Below, piece after piece: positions 1-10,772 of a DNA stretch of 19,360 nt (the stretch's first letter is position 1; every line of letters starts with the position of its first letter). This stretch comes from Haplosporangium gracile. Its lineage: Eukaryota; Mortierellomycota; Mortierellomycetes; Mortierellales; Mortierellaceae. Position numbers and translations under genes: made by a program. The stretch is taken from assembly GCA_015499985.1 (NCBI GenBank), contig JAAAUF010000800.1:1-19360 (forward strand). The letters are read 5' to 3'. A model generated the notes under the pieces. The model was not told the DNA's origin, made no database searches, and worked only from the letters and a program-made list of their open reading frames with translations.

Positions 1-862
1 TTTTTTTTTTGTTTTCGTTCTTCTTTTTCTTGTTACTACTATACTTATAGTGCGAATGTGTGTGCATATGTGCGAGGCCGCGAAGGGAAAAAGAAAAGGC
101 GCCCTTTTTTTTGTCTGCCTGGCGGACATGTCGGAGAAGATACAAAAAAGGGGGCGGAAACCCGCTTGATCGCTATTTTCATCATCTGAAGAACTTATTT
201 GCCCTGAAGAGCTAAAGAGGAGAGAAGGCTGGGAAAAAAAGGAGAGACCGGGCCTACTGTTGCTGTATCACTATCACCCCATCCCAACAAAAAATCGATC
301 GCTCTTGTTTTGTGTTTTGGGTTGCATGGCCAATTGAACGGCGGATGGGACAGAGATGTTCGTTGCGAGAGGAAAAAAGAAGAGAGAGAAAGAGTGAGAG
401 AGCGAGAGCACAACAAAAGACATGGACAAAAAAGAAGGGCAGATGACGGGTCAAAGGGGGAGGACAAGTGCCCCTGCTGCAGCCTGGTGGTTGCGCACAC
501 TCACACTCACACTGCACTCTCACCCTTCGCCAAAGAATCTCTCCTTCTCTTTTTCTTCCTTTCTTCTTCATCTCTACCTTCGTCATTCCACTTCCAGAAC
601 CCTGCATCCTTCTGACTGGACAAAAGTCTTTCTTTCTTTTCCTTTTCCGCTCTCTCTTATTGTTCCTTCCTTTTCTTCCATCCTCATCCCCTCACCTCTC
701 TCCTTTGTTATTCTTAGTCTCTTCAATCACACTCCCACACTCTCCATTCACCTCTCCCTCTCGCACTTACTCTTACACCTGCAACACAACACTCGCACTC
801 ACTCAAAAACACTCCGGCCGCCGGATTACTCTTCTCTTCCTTTACTTTCCTCACTAAACACA
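1..862 (+). promoter_or_regulatory. Upstream region and pyrimidine-rich leader of the membrane-protein gene
   Basis: No gene is supported here. The first 11 bases are a T run. Roughly 350-420 is a purine-rich GAGAGA tract. From about 500 to the ATG at 863 the coding strand is strongly C/T-rich, with CACTC and CTCTCC repeats, ending in a favourable ACACAATG start context. The reading frame of the downstream gene stays open back to 422, but the peptide it would give is the low-complexity Ser/Leu/Phe/Pro product expected from any CT-rich strand, which rarely contains stop codons. I read the stretch as promoter plus 5' UTR. No TATA box was identified. Confidence 0.6.
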
Positions 863-2555
863 ATGTCGACTTTCAATCCTCCGCCAACCAACAACAAGGA
901 CAACTGCATGGAATGTACTTCCACAGAGACCTGCTTCCTCTACTCCACAGGAACACTCTGCCAGCCCTTCACACCACCACCCACCTATCCCTCACCAGAC
1001 ACCAACAACACCCTCGCCAACCCCAACCCGCCCGGATGGTACTTTTCCAGCCAATACCCTTCCCTCCGGTACACAGGGTCCCTGACCAACCAGATCCAGG
1101 GCGCCAACTGCACCACCATACCTATCCCTCCCAACCCTCTCTTCACTGTCGTTGCCAGTGCTATCCGTCGCATTGACCAAGGGGGGGACCTCTTTGCGAC
1201 GTTTATCGACTTGGGATATCCAACCTCACTCATGCAGTATAGGGGCAACTGCGCTGAAAACTTTTATTGCCAACCTACCGCTCAATTGCCCGACCCTTCA
1301 CCTTATAAAGACGGCAAAGCGCCCCTCAACGCTCACGGATCTCTACCAGGAACATGCCAGCCCGTCAAGGCAATTAGTCAACCCTGTGAGGCCTCTAGCC
1401 AGTGTGGACTTTGGCATATTGCTCCCGATGGATCTTATAATAATGACCAGAACCGGTGTCAGGACCCCAATGGATCTTTTAAGGGCACCTGCGTGAGTAT
1501 TGGAGTTGGCAAGGGCAATATCTATAGCGATGGATCGTCGGGCTCGTATCTCCAACAGTCGGCAAAGGTCTATCTCCTAGCCAGTTTGTTCCTGTTTTGT
1601 CTGATGTTTGTCTACATGTGGTATCGCCGCCAGAAGCTGAGACAACAACAGATGCAGTACTATGCCCAGACCGGTCTGCACCCGAGCGAGAATCCTGCTC
1701 TTTACAGTCGTCGAGGCGGTGTCAACCGACAACCAGGTAAATTATTCTTTGCTCTTTGCAGGCTAATAGAGATACAAACATACTCCACGCTTACTGGCTC
1801 TTAATTAACCATTCGTTCCTTTCGCACTAATTTTTGATTTTTTAACAGATGAAAACGATGGAGAACTGCCGTCATATGGAATGCATCGCAGGGACGAACG
1901 GGTAACAGGACCAGCAGCAGAGGAGATCGGGATGTATTCTTTCCCCAGCGGGGCACCTGGAGGGCCACCAACGCCAGGAGCAGGACCCATGTATCCATAT
2001 CCAGTTACTCATCCAGCTCTTACTCTCTATCCTCCAGCACCTCCCGGCACACTCTACCCACCACCTCAGGGTCCACCACCATCATCTTCTCCCGCCCTTA
2101 CGCCACAACAGGCCGAGGCTGCTGCATTGGCTGCCGCCGCCGCTGCCGCTCTGCCCGCACCCACACCCGCCGCTGCATCGAATGTTCGGGGTGGAGGGCT
2201 GTTGCCACCATCGTATAATGCAACCGCTGTCCCTACGTCACAACCACTATCCTTGGCAGTGTCAGCCAACATTACTGGAAATAGCGCCACGAATACAGCA
2301 TCGGCTACAGGAGCAGCGGCAGGAGCAGATGGGGAGAAGCTGAGGCCATACAACCCATTCTTGGCGTCGACCGAGAGCTCGCCACGAGGATCGTTTGTTG
2401 GAGCAGAAAAATCGGCGTTTGGTGATGAGCAGGATGGAGAGGATACGACGATTCCTGACCAGGCTTCGGCATCTTCTGGATCTGGCTCCGGTACAGGACC
2501 CTTCTCGACGATGAATACGACTAAGCCCTCCAGCAACAAGAAGGAGTCGAAATAA
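863..2555 (+). CDS. Unrecognised single-pass membrane protein with Cys-rich ectodomain (2 exons, 526 aa)
   Basis: Exons are 863-1736 and 1849-2555. The 112-nt intron runs from GTAAAT to AACAG, contains a branch-like ACTAAT, and splits an Asp codon (G|AT). The product has no N-terminal signal peptide. Residues 1-235 hold 12 Cys, beginning with CxxC at 15-18 and C24 and C33, and later a TCQP..PCE..QCG pattern; sequons NNT, NCT and NGS fit glycosylation. Residues 236-254 form one hydrophobic helix followed by YRRQKLR, so by the positive-inside rule the N-terminus should be outside and the tail inside. The roughly 270-residue tail is Pro/Ala/Ser/Gly-rich, with an Ala run near 382-396. I do not recognise the family. 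A Dickkopf/EB-like Cys spacing is only a weak resemblance. Topology is inferred; function is unknown. Confidence 0.85.
1737..1848 (+). other. Intron of the membrane-protein gene
   Basis: GT-AG intron with a branch-like ACTAAT about 25 nt before the acceptor TTTTTTAACAG. Without splicing the frame ends at the TAA at 1802-1804, truncating the protein about 20 residues beyond the exon end and removing the whole Pro/Ala-rich tail. Splicing joins two long open frames in phase, which is the main evidence for it. Confidence 0.85.
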
Positions 2556-3015
2556 GAGTGAACTGTTGTTATTTATTCCCTGTTTGTTACCTCACGAGAG
2601 AACGAGAGGAAGATATCCGTAGCTATTCTATTTCTTGACCACAACACACAACCGCTACCAATAATACCCCACATCCCCGACCTTTGGACTAAAGTAACGC
2701 TTTTTGGTATTTTTTTATGTTGTGACACCTCCCTTATTTTGAATAGAAATTCCATGTGTATGAAAGAGTGTTTCTTTTCTTACCGGAAAAAAGTTTGAGC
2801 ATAAAGGAAAAAAAAAAAAAAAAAAACCACCTTTTTAATATTTTTTTTAAGTTGGAAGAATTTTTTTTTTTTTTTTTTTGTACAAATCGCGGTTTTTGGT
2901 GGCGTTATTATTAAAACTAATTATTGTATCTATTGAGGGATATCATATCGTTTCCTCCTTTTCTCTTCCTCCTCCTTTCCATCTTCCTCGTCCTCCAACA
3001 ACAACAGCAATTGCC
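2556..3015. other. Convergent intergenic gap with paired A19 and T19 tracts
   Basis: This stretch lies between the stop codons of two convergent genes and should hold both 3' UTRs. An A19 run is at 2808-2826 and a T19 run at 2861-2879, 34 bp apart, so each gene reads into an A tract on its own coding strand. Between them is an AT-rich spacer containing TTTTTAATATTTTTTTT. No canonical AATAAA lies near the end of the plus-strand gene. On the minus strand there are AATAAT variants around 2920. No gene is seen. Confidence 0.6.
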
Positions 3016-6000
3016 TTAGAGAGCAAGTGCAGACCGCACATTCCTGGCGAGGATAATATCATTTACAGAATTCATGACATTCCTCAACTGATCCGTATCA
3101 GTCGCGTCAGAATAATGTACATACACCTCCTTGTGTTCACTCCGGTTCAATCGAATAAAACGTTTCCTGAAAAACTCTGTCGCCTCCTCCACACTCGTGT
3201 CCGGACCCTCATAATCCGGGAAATAATCTTTTACGCGAGAATAGTAAAGTTTTTCCCGGAAAATATCGGTCTTGTTGAGGAAGAGGATGATGGATGTGTC
3301 GGTGAACCATTGCGAGTTGCAGACTTGGTCGAATAACATCATTGCTTCTTGCATTTGGTTCTATTTATGTGATGGTTGTGGGGATGAAATGGTGGGTTAG
3401 TATATGTGAAGGGTCAAAGTACGCATAAGAGCGACATGGCGAAAGTATGAGAGAGTGTGTAAATGAGAGGAGGAAGAGAGAACACTTACGGCGTCTTTGT
3501 CTTCAACAAGACATTGATCGTATCCACTAATGGCTGCCATGAACAGCACCGCCGTTACACCCTCAAAGCAATGGATCCACTTCTTGCGCTCACTTCTCTG
3601 TCCACCCACATCAAACATTCTATTTCAAACAAGAAAAAAAAATGCAGATAGATGTTAGTTCTTCTGTTGTTGCCATAGCACTGCACACTCTCATCGCAAA
3701 ATCATTCACATGATCTAGTGCGCGCGTAAAAGTTCCGTACCTGTAGGTGAGGTTGCCGATATGGAAGGTCGTCTCGGTAATACCTGTCGACTTGACACGA
3801 CACCTCAAGATATCAGAGTCGTCTGGCAAGTATCCATGTTCATAGATCCGATCCACCGAATTGAAGAAGCTACGTTTAGAAGGAAAAAAAAGGAGTTTAG
3901 TCAGTTAAAAACATTTATTTCTTAAAACGATTAAAGAAGTTATTAAGCCTGAAAAGAGCAAAAAGAAAAAAGAACTTACTAGTGAACGTTATCGGCTAGT
4001 GCGTAGGTGTGGCCCAAGCGATAGGCCTTTTGAATAGCGCCATCTTTCCAAAGAGCCTTGAGAGCCGTCTGGTACTGTGGTGGGAAGGGCGTTCCGTTGG
4101 CCACCCTTGGGTTTGTCGCGAACACTGGTAAATATTGCTAAAGGATATATCAAAAACAATGCACAACAAAAAAGACTAGTGTCAGCCAGGCATGCATCAG
4201 GGCTGTGGGACTTTGAGAGCTTGAAACACACCAAATTTTTTACCTCATTGTCACGGTTGGTGAATGAGATGCCGTGGTCGTCCATGGCAGAGAGGATAGA
4301 CTGCATTGAATTAATCAAGTTACTAAAGATGAACGCGCGGAAGACCTCTCGCTCTGGGATCGAGAACCCAGACGCGTGAAGTAACTTCATCTGTTTGATA
4401 ATCGTCGTCTTTCCTGCCTCTCCGGCACCTATTCATTTGAGTTTGAGAAGAAAAATGAGAGTCAAGAGAAACAAATGCATTAGTGTGAAAGTCGTGAGGG
4501 CTTGCGTAAGATACGTAAGCGTGAATCTGCCTGTTTTGATTCAATTGTCGAGAGTTGGAGAAAGAGTATTGGGTCTTTCCGACGCCGTCCCTCGGTCTTT
4601 GTTGATGTTAATTCTCTTGTCGTTCGACTCATTCTCGTGCATACCACGAAAGTGAATAAACTAACAACACCCCATCCCAAAGTTAAAATAACAGTCGACC
4701 GTTCGCTCTCACAAAAAATACATACACACGCTTTGCAATTAGATACCCTCATCCACACGTGGGAGTATGGCAAATTGTCAGTGTTGGTCGACAGAGAGTG
4801 AAGAACAAAATACACGCACGCATATTAAAAGTATCATTGAAAAAAAAGGTAAAGGGTGATGCAACCTTCCATTATACAAATTGGGCTTGGCAAAAGAATA
4901 CAAGGGCTCTCGTTATTTTTGTTGTGCGTTTTCATGAAGAGTCGACATACCTCCATCCCATGCACGCATTAAGTCAAGCCCATAAGATTACGATGCCAAA
5001 AAAAAACACAATGCACATGTACAAACAAACGAGCACTTTATGCAAGCGCTCAGCAGCGCAGATTCAAACTCTTACTCTTGATGATGCTTATTTCCTGTTT
5101 GTTTGTGTTTGCTTATTTCATTCGAGTGAAAAAAAAATATAACTAACGGATCTCCTTTCCGTTCTTTCTCTCATCAATTTCTCAATCCCCTCCTCCCAAA
5201 AAAAATGGATCTCTCGAACACGGCGTCCTGTTCTGTTACTGAGAGAGTGCGGTAAGAAAAAAAAAAGGTTTTTCTTTTTGATTCTAGAACGGCATGCATC
5301 GCCTCTTTTCTTGTGCGCATGCTCTTCCACTGCTGTGCTCATTTTGCCATGCGCCTCCGTTTTCCTGTCATTGGATCATGGAATTAAATCAAAACGCTCC
5401 ATTTCTTCTTTGCCACTTTCCGCGTCTCCCCATTCATAACAGCTCTGCCCACCATCAGCCGCGCATTGTTCTCTTTCTCAATCTCATTTGCGCACGTTAA
5501 ATAGATAATGTCTTGTTGACAAACCAGTTTTTTGTCCTTTTAGGCTGTCTTTCTTGACTCTTTGTTCAAATGAGATTGCGCTTTTTTGTGTGACAGAACC
5601 GAAAAAAAAAAAAAAAAAAAAAGAATCTACGCCGGTACAATTTTTTTTTTGTTTTGCGGTTGTTATTGTTGCTGTTGGGTTGCTACAGTTATCATAATAA
5701 TCAACAGTAACTCAAAGCACAAACAACATCTCATAGTTTCATATCCGTTCCCGAAACGCAATGTCCCCCCTCTTCTCAAGGGAAATAGTAATGAGTATTT
5801 TCTTTTTCTTTCCCTACTCCCTTTAAGTGGAAATGAGGACGACAAGGGAAGGAAATGGAAAAACTGCTCCCCAACTTGCAATAACACCCAACCATGTTAG
5901 TTCTATCCGCCAAGAGGACTGTTTGTTTGCGCGGTTTCCCGCTTTAGCCTTTCTTTCCCGACAGCCAATGTTTGTTTTGTCCCCCAAAATAAACACCAAC

Positions 6001-7484
6001 AAACAGACCAAGGGAATGAAAAAAAAAGATAGATGTGGAGCAGGAGCGTCCTGCAGGAATAAAAAAAAGTGGAGAGACAGGAAATGAAGGAGATAAAGAT
6101 GAATAGACAACAAAAAAAAACAGATGTCGACAAGAACGAAGGAAAAATGAGATCGAGGGAGCCAGAGCGAGAGGTGCAAAGTGGGGAAAGTGAAAATAAG
6201 GTACGATAAGTGTCCTCCTTGCTCAAGAGCACCCCCGTTATGTTTTTTGACTGGTAGATGTACACGATCAATGCTCGTCTTGCGGAAATGCGCCCTTACC
6301 TAGTAAAAGTAGTTTGACCTCGAGTTTGCGCCTCCGTTCGTCGGCCTTGAGAGCGAGGTCGATTTTCTTGCTTTGTGCCTCTCCCGAGGGTGATGAGACA
6401 CAGGAACCCTACGTACATTTAGATCAAAGACGTATGTTAGTTAGACGACGCGATCTGGGAAAGCTGGCTAATAGGCTGGTGATGGAAAGTGAAGGGTGGA
6501 TTGTTGGTAGGCCGTTGGGTTTCAGGGGATGAGGAGCTATATCATCAACGTGATCGCCCTCAAGAGAATTCATTCACAGTAGCTGAATGTTTGACATAGT
6601 TCTTCCTCCATCACTGGTTGCCTCTGTTTGTGTCTTCCTTCGCGACACCCTGATCCATCAAAATAAACACACGTCTAAAGCATACAGCGATACTTCTTTC
6701 CATTGCTAATCGTCGCCTTGTTCTCTTCCTTGATCTTCTTCCTCGTCAGCCAACTACCTTTTTTCCTGTCTGCTTTTTTTTTTGGTTTCTCAAATGGTCT
6801 TTACCCTCAAAGAGTGAGAGCAAACACTCATTCTGGCTACCGGCAAAAGGACATAGGCCCTCATCCAAACGAGAGCAAACAACAAAGAAAACAAATACGC
6901 TTAGATTTGGTTGAACAGACCAAGAATGAAAGAAAAAAAAATACATTAATCAAGAGGAAAGGAAGTGCGCACACTTGCCAAGATGAACGCCAAGGGATTG
7001 ATCCTTCCCTTCGCTCACTTTTTGTTTTTCCACTATCTTCCTTTTGATATATTCATTCCACGGAGCCATGAGAGAAAAACAAACGCGGAAAGCTCTTTTT
7101 TTTTTTGGTTTCTCCTGAATCATCTGGCACCTTTAACAAGGTTTAGCACGAAAAACAAGAAACCGCAGGCATGGGGGGCAAGAGGGAACGAGAAAGAGAG
7201 CGCGAGTAGGCGGCGGATATGGGAAGAAAGCACAAAAAAGATTTGGAGCATGGGTATGTGTGTGTATATGGACAAGTTGGCTGTTGTTGAATGCAGTAGT
7301 CGGATCAACCCTCTTCCCCTTGCACGTTTGCTATCTCCTCTCCTTTTATATCCTCGACCCTGTAAGTTTGTAATCGAATTACGAAGTGTGTACGTCCTGG
7401 TCCTGAAGATCGAGACAAGTTTTGTGTATGTGCGAGTGTGTGAGTGAGTGAGTGAGTGAGTGAGTGGTTGGCGTAAATTACCAT
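3016..7484 (-). CDS. Heterotrimeric G protein alpha subunit (7 coding exons, 352 aa)
   Basis: Exons in transcription order are 7484-7482, 6408-6300, 4428-4244, 4137-3980, 3869-3741, 3619-3490 and 3360-3016; all phases join. This is a GTP-binding signalling subunit of the inner plasma membrane that couples receptors to effectors. Visible landmarks: N-terminal MGSC (myristoylated Gly2, palmitoylatable Cys4), P-loop GAGEAGKTT at 38-46, switch I Arg176 in [10 protein letters not shown], switch II DVGGQ with catalytic Gln202, NKTD at 267-270 and SDAT at 322-325. All are offset by two residues from mammalian G-alpha-i1, and the length is normal. Oddities are Ala42 for the usual P-loop Ser, Asp for Cys in the TCAT motif, and a C-terminal ALAL without the pertussis-toxin Cys. 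Exons 2-7 are secure. Exon 1 (ATG only) is inferred. These fungi carry several G-alpha paralogues, so no symbol is assigned. Confidence 0.93.
4429..6299 (-). other. Unusually long (1.87 kb) intron 2 of the G-alpha gene
   Basis: Donor GTAAGG follows CTACTAG, and the acceptor is AATAG just before the P-loop exon, splitting the first Gly codon of GAGEAGKTT (G|GT). Other short introns in this gene are 106-129 nt, so this one is exceptional. The inside is A/T-homopolymer-rich, with A21 at 5602-5622, T11 at 5640-5650 and several A7-A10 runs. Small open frames on both strands lack any recognisable domain or coding character. No nested gene is supported. Confidence 0.85.
6409..7481 (-). other. Long (1.07 kb) intron 1 of the G-alpha gene, directly after the start codon
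   Basis: The acceptor ACGTAG immediately precedes GGTTCCTGT (Gly-Ser-Cys) and is in frame as a stop, so an upstream exon is required. A strong branch site, CTAACTAAC, lies at 6444-6436, about 26-34 nt before the acceptor. Scanning upstream to 7484, the only ATG followed by GT is at 7484-7482, in a TACACAATG context next to the CT-rich leader, giving ATG|GTAATT. Joining these makes MGSCVSS, a typical G-alpha N-terminus. The intron contains a (TGAG)n microsatellite near its donor. A further small exon inside cannot be excluded. Confidence 0.65.
7439..7467. repeat. (TGAG)n microsatellite
   Basis: Six to seven tandem TGAG units on the plus strand, so (CTCA)n on the G-alpha coding strand. It sits 14 nt inside the donor of the predicted first intron. 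Confidence 0.9.
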
Positions 7485-8250
7485 TGTGTATTTCGTCGTT
7501 TTGTAAACGTGTGAGTGGGGTAAAGGTGTGAAGTAAGGGAAGGAGGCTGGCGATGATAGGTAAAAAGAGTTCGTCAATTGAATAAGAGGAAGAAAGGGGG
7601 AAGAGTAGAAGAAGGTTGTTTGTAGAAGGTGTAAGAAGGAGAGAAAGTAGGTGAAAGGAGGAGTGAGAAAGAGAGAGTGAGTGAGAGTTAAAGAGGTCGT
7701 TTGTTGGAGTGTAGCGTGGTTGGTCTGAGACAAAGAAAGTTTGTTTGTTGTTGACGGGGTAGGGACAGGCTAAAGGAGTAGTGATGAAGAGGAGTGATGG
7801 ACAAGGAGGGTGATGTGAACAGAACGACGAGTGGTCGCAAAAAGAAACGGAGTGATGGGTGATGGGATGGAGTGGATGCGAGTGAGTGTGGGCGCGGATG
7901 AGACAAAGTAGGGCAGGGGATGCCGGGATGAGAAAGAGAGAGAGAGAAGGCAGGTGGCGATGATAGAAAAAAAAGGTTGTGAGTCGAGAGCAATAAGGGA
8001 ATAAAAGAGGAGAAGAAGAAAGAGAAAAAGGAGGAGGAGGAAGAAGAAGAGGTAGTAGAGGAGGAAGAAGAGAGACAGAGTGGGACAGAGGGAGAGAGGA
8101 AGAGGAAAACGAGGAAGAGAGAGAAGAGAGAGAGTGAGAATGAAGAAGACACAAAATAAATGAGAGCCGAGAGAAAAGAATAAGGAAGAAAACATACGCA
8201 ACGGACAAAGAAGGGGGGAGGTAGTGAGCATTGACAACAACAACAACAAC
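7485..8250 (-). promoter_or_regulatory. Pyrimidine-rich leader/promoter of the G-alpha gene
   Basis: The plus strand is G/A-rich throughout, for example GAGGAGGAGGAAGAAGAAGAGG around 8031-8055, so the G-alpha coding strand is almost pure C/T with CACTCAC and TCTCTC elements. This matches the strand bias and start context of the other genes here. Long Ser/Leu/Phe frames across it on the minus strand are composition artefacts. It probably holds the 5' UTR and core promoter. A 5' UTR intron cannot be ruled out. Confidence 0.55.
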
Positions 8251-10660
8251 CAACGGACAGATTGGAGTGCAGTAGAGGACAAAGGAGAGGAAGGACCATG
8301 GACCAATGACACCATCCGCCTTTCAATTGGAAATAGACCATGGTACATCAATGCCCCTCGGATCATTATTAGTTGGCTATTGCTTATGCGAGGATGCGAA
8401 AAAGGAGCGCGCATAAACACAAGCCATTGCTTGACCCACCATTAACACCAAGATTTGATATGGTATGACATGTACATGTACTCATTCCATCGTCACACAC
8501 CCAACAAACAAACTACAACCACATAATTCAACTGTAGGACACTGTTCATTGCTCGCTGAGACCCGTCAAGGCATACTGCATCATAATCCCTCGTTTTCAT
8601 TACCTTTATCATCATTTAAAAAAATAGGATTTTTATGAACTTGTCTCTCCTTTTTTTTAACAACCACCTTTCTCCTACCGTTGTAATGAACCCCTATATT
8701 CTCAAACAACCGCCTAACTTCTCAATTGACCAATTAGATGTGGTTTTTTCTATATTATCACTCTCAGGAAAACACCTCACAAGTCGCTGTCGCACTTCAA
8801 CGCGCGTTAATGGGCACCAGCGCCTTCCCCTCGTAATGCGGCTTTCAATTACCCAATGGACTCCCTCCTCCTTGTTTTATTTATTTCCGCTTTCCATTTC
8901 CCACTTTACCCCACTATTGTAAAGTTAATTGATCCCTTTACTCCACCGCCCGTTTTTTTTTTTGGTTGTTGTTTGTCGCACATGCGATGCAACGACTGCG
9001 TAGTGAAATGGCCAACAAGAACGAAATGAATGAGATTTTGAACATGTGCACAAACAAACCATTCATCATTTCTCAAAAATCACCCGGGACGAACGTTGGT
9101 TAAACCCAAAACCTCCAAGTGCGAGAAAAGGTCCTTTGTGTCTGCAAAACAACCGAAATTTATTCGCGCAAAGGAGAGAGGTCAGAGGACATGCATGCTT
9201 TTTCTTTGTATGTCTTTGAAATTTGCTTTTTCTTCGTTTTGTTTACAAATATCAAATCTTACTAAAAGAGAGAGAGAGAGAGCAGGAGGAACCATCCTAT
9301 CCACCTTGCATACCTTCTCACGCGACGTCTGATTGGTCATCTTCTTACGTCGTACAACCATGGCAAGAGGGGACGGTCTCCAACCTTCAATGACAAAAGA
9401 AAAGAATGCGGACTGAGTGAGCAAAAAGAAAAAAAAAGGCAACAGCATTTTGCGTTACTACCGCTTTGGTAATTCGTTGTCGTCGTTGTGATCTTGCTCA
9501 CCTCAAAAGGTTTTGACTCAGAGAAGAAAAAGAATGATGGGCAACTTTTTTTTTTTTTGGACATTCGTGTCAGCGTTCTTATGTTATCTCGACGGCTTAA
9601 CGAAAGAAAGGGTCGACTCTTACTCTGGCAATCAATTGAATGAGTCGGTCCGTACCTTCGCACAGCCATTCCATCATTCTCCTCCTAGCCCTTTGAAACA
9701 AACCTCCTTGATTCATATTCCTTCATAGGCGTCAATGGTAGATAATCGGTCGTCTCCGTTGGAAATCACAAAAAAAAGAGCACACCATACAAAAAACCAC
9801 GTTGCCAGCTTTCGTTGTTGTGAAGCTTGCTCGGTGATACTTCCCCTGTTGTAATGGTGTTATCTGCTTAACCGGTGCGATGCTCTCAAAAAAAATGAAG
9901 CGGGTTGTCCTCTTTCGGCTGCTGACTTGCCTTGGCTAGCTGGCTTTTGCTGGCGTCACTTCGTACAGAACGACACATACCAAGTGGCTGCTCACCAATA
10001 ATGCTTACCATGCAACCTTATGTGATAATGACAACTACAGCGACAACCAAAACAACTACATCAACATCAACATCAACATTAATAACAGCACCAACAACAG
10101 GCAGGGTGCGTTTTGGAGAATTGTTTATGAACACAAAACAAAAGCTTTTTTATCGATCAAAAACAAAACAAAAAGGAAAAGAAGTTGTGCTTCAAGGACT
10201 CAAGGCAACCAGAGTCATATATAAGAGTAGACCAGAGCAAAAGTCAGGAGATATGAGTTGAAAGGGTCCAGAGAGTGAGCTTGGGTGGAATGTGTTTTTG
10301 TTCCCTGCAGAGCACAAAAGCGCATTTATCGATGAAAGAAAAAGGCGACGATAGAAGGAAAGGAAACGTATAACGTTCAACCAACAAAGATGTAAGGACG
10401 AATGGGTAGGTGAGCACAATCCGATAATCCAACTCTGCCTTGAGTATTTTTACTCACTTGCATGGAAACATGTGGAGTATCTACCTAATGTCGCTAACAG
10501 GAGGGCATTAAAGCGAATCAGATAATAGTATTGAAAGGATATAAACAAACAACAAGTGATGGAATGATCCCAAACAAAAAAAAATGTAAGTGACTTGAGG
10601 AGCGGAGGAAGTGGATGAACGCCATAGCCAAACACAAACGAGTTTCATGTTAGAAACGTT
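8251..10660. other. Intergenic DNA, no gene supported
   Basis: AT-leaning, with many homopolymer runs and only short frames of no recognisable family. Visible items are an (AAC)n tract at about 8233-8251, an (AG)n tract near 9267-9282, a cluster of ACGTC and ATTGG motifs at 9324-9351, and an ACA/ACC-rich stretch at about 10028-10100 (ATCAAC repeats). No tRNA A/B box pair, rRNA or snRNA signature was found by eye on either strand. Confidence 0.5.
9321..9352. promoter_or_regulatory. Cluster of CRE-like and CCAAT-like motifs
   Basis: GACGTC at 9324-9329, ATTGG (reverse CCAAT) at 9332-9336 and ACGTC at 9347-9351 fall within 30 bp. They resemble bZIP and CCAAT-binding complex sites. The nearest supported gene start is 1.8 kb away, so their relevance is speculative. 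Confidence 0.2.
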
Positions 10661-10772
10661 GTCACCATCAAATGATAGGTCATAGCGCGTGTGTTTCGAA
10701 ACTCATAGTTCTGGAATTGTTTTTACTCATCGCAAACTACCCCTTGCTTTCTTTTCCACCACAACGCTTCAC

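Noticed and set aside
422..862. In-frame upstream extension of the membrane-protein gene (147 more codons)
   Set aside because: It is the low-complexity translation of a CT-rich leader that lacks stops by composition. The ATG at 863 has a better context and starts the Cys-rich domain.
2066..2539. 157-codon minus-strand frame opposite exon 2 of the membrane-protein gene
   Set aside because: It is the antisense shadow of the GC-rich Pro/Ala-coding exon, with no independent start context or domain.
5586..6271. Several 70-120 codon frames on both strands inside G-alpha intron 2
   Set aside because: They run through homopolymer-rich DNA (poly-Lys or poly-Phe stretches) and have no domain or splice-compatible continuation.
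7120..8420. Long overlapping minus-strand frames (217-377 codons) rich in Ser, Leu and Phe
   Set aside because: They arise from the GA/CT-rich leader of the G-alpha gene, overlap in different frames, and show no domain or conserved motif.
9826..9895. Possible tRNA-like D-arm (GTTGTAATGG)
   Set aside because: No matching T-arm (GGTTCGA-type box B), anticodon arm or acceptor stem could be built around it.
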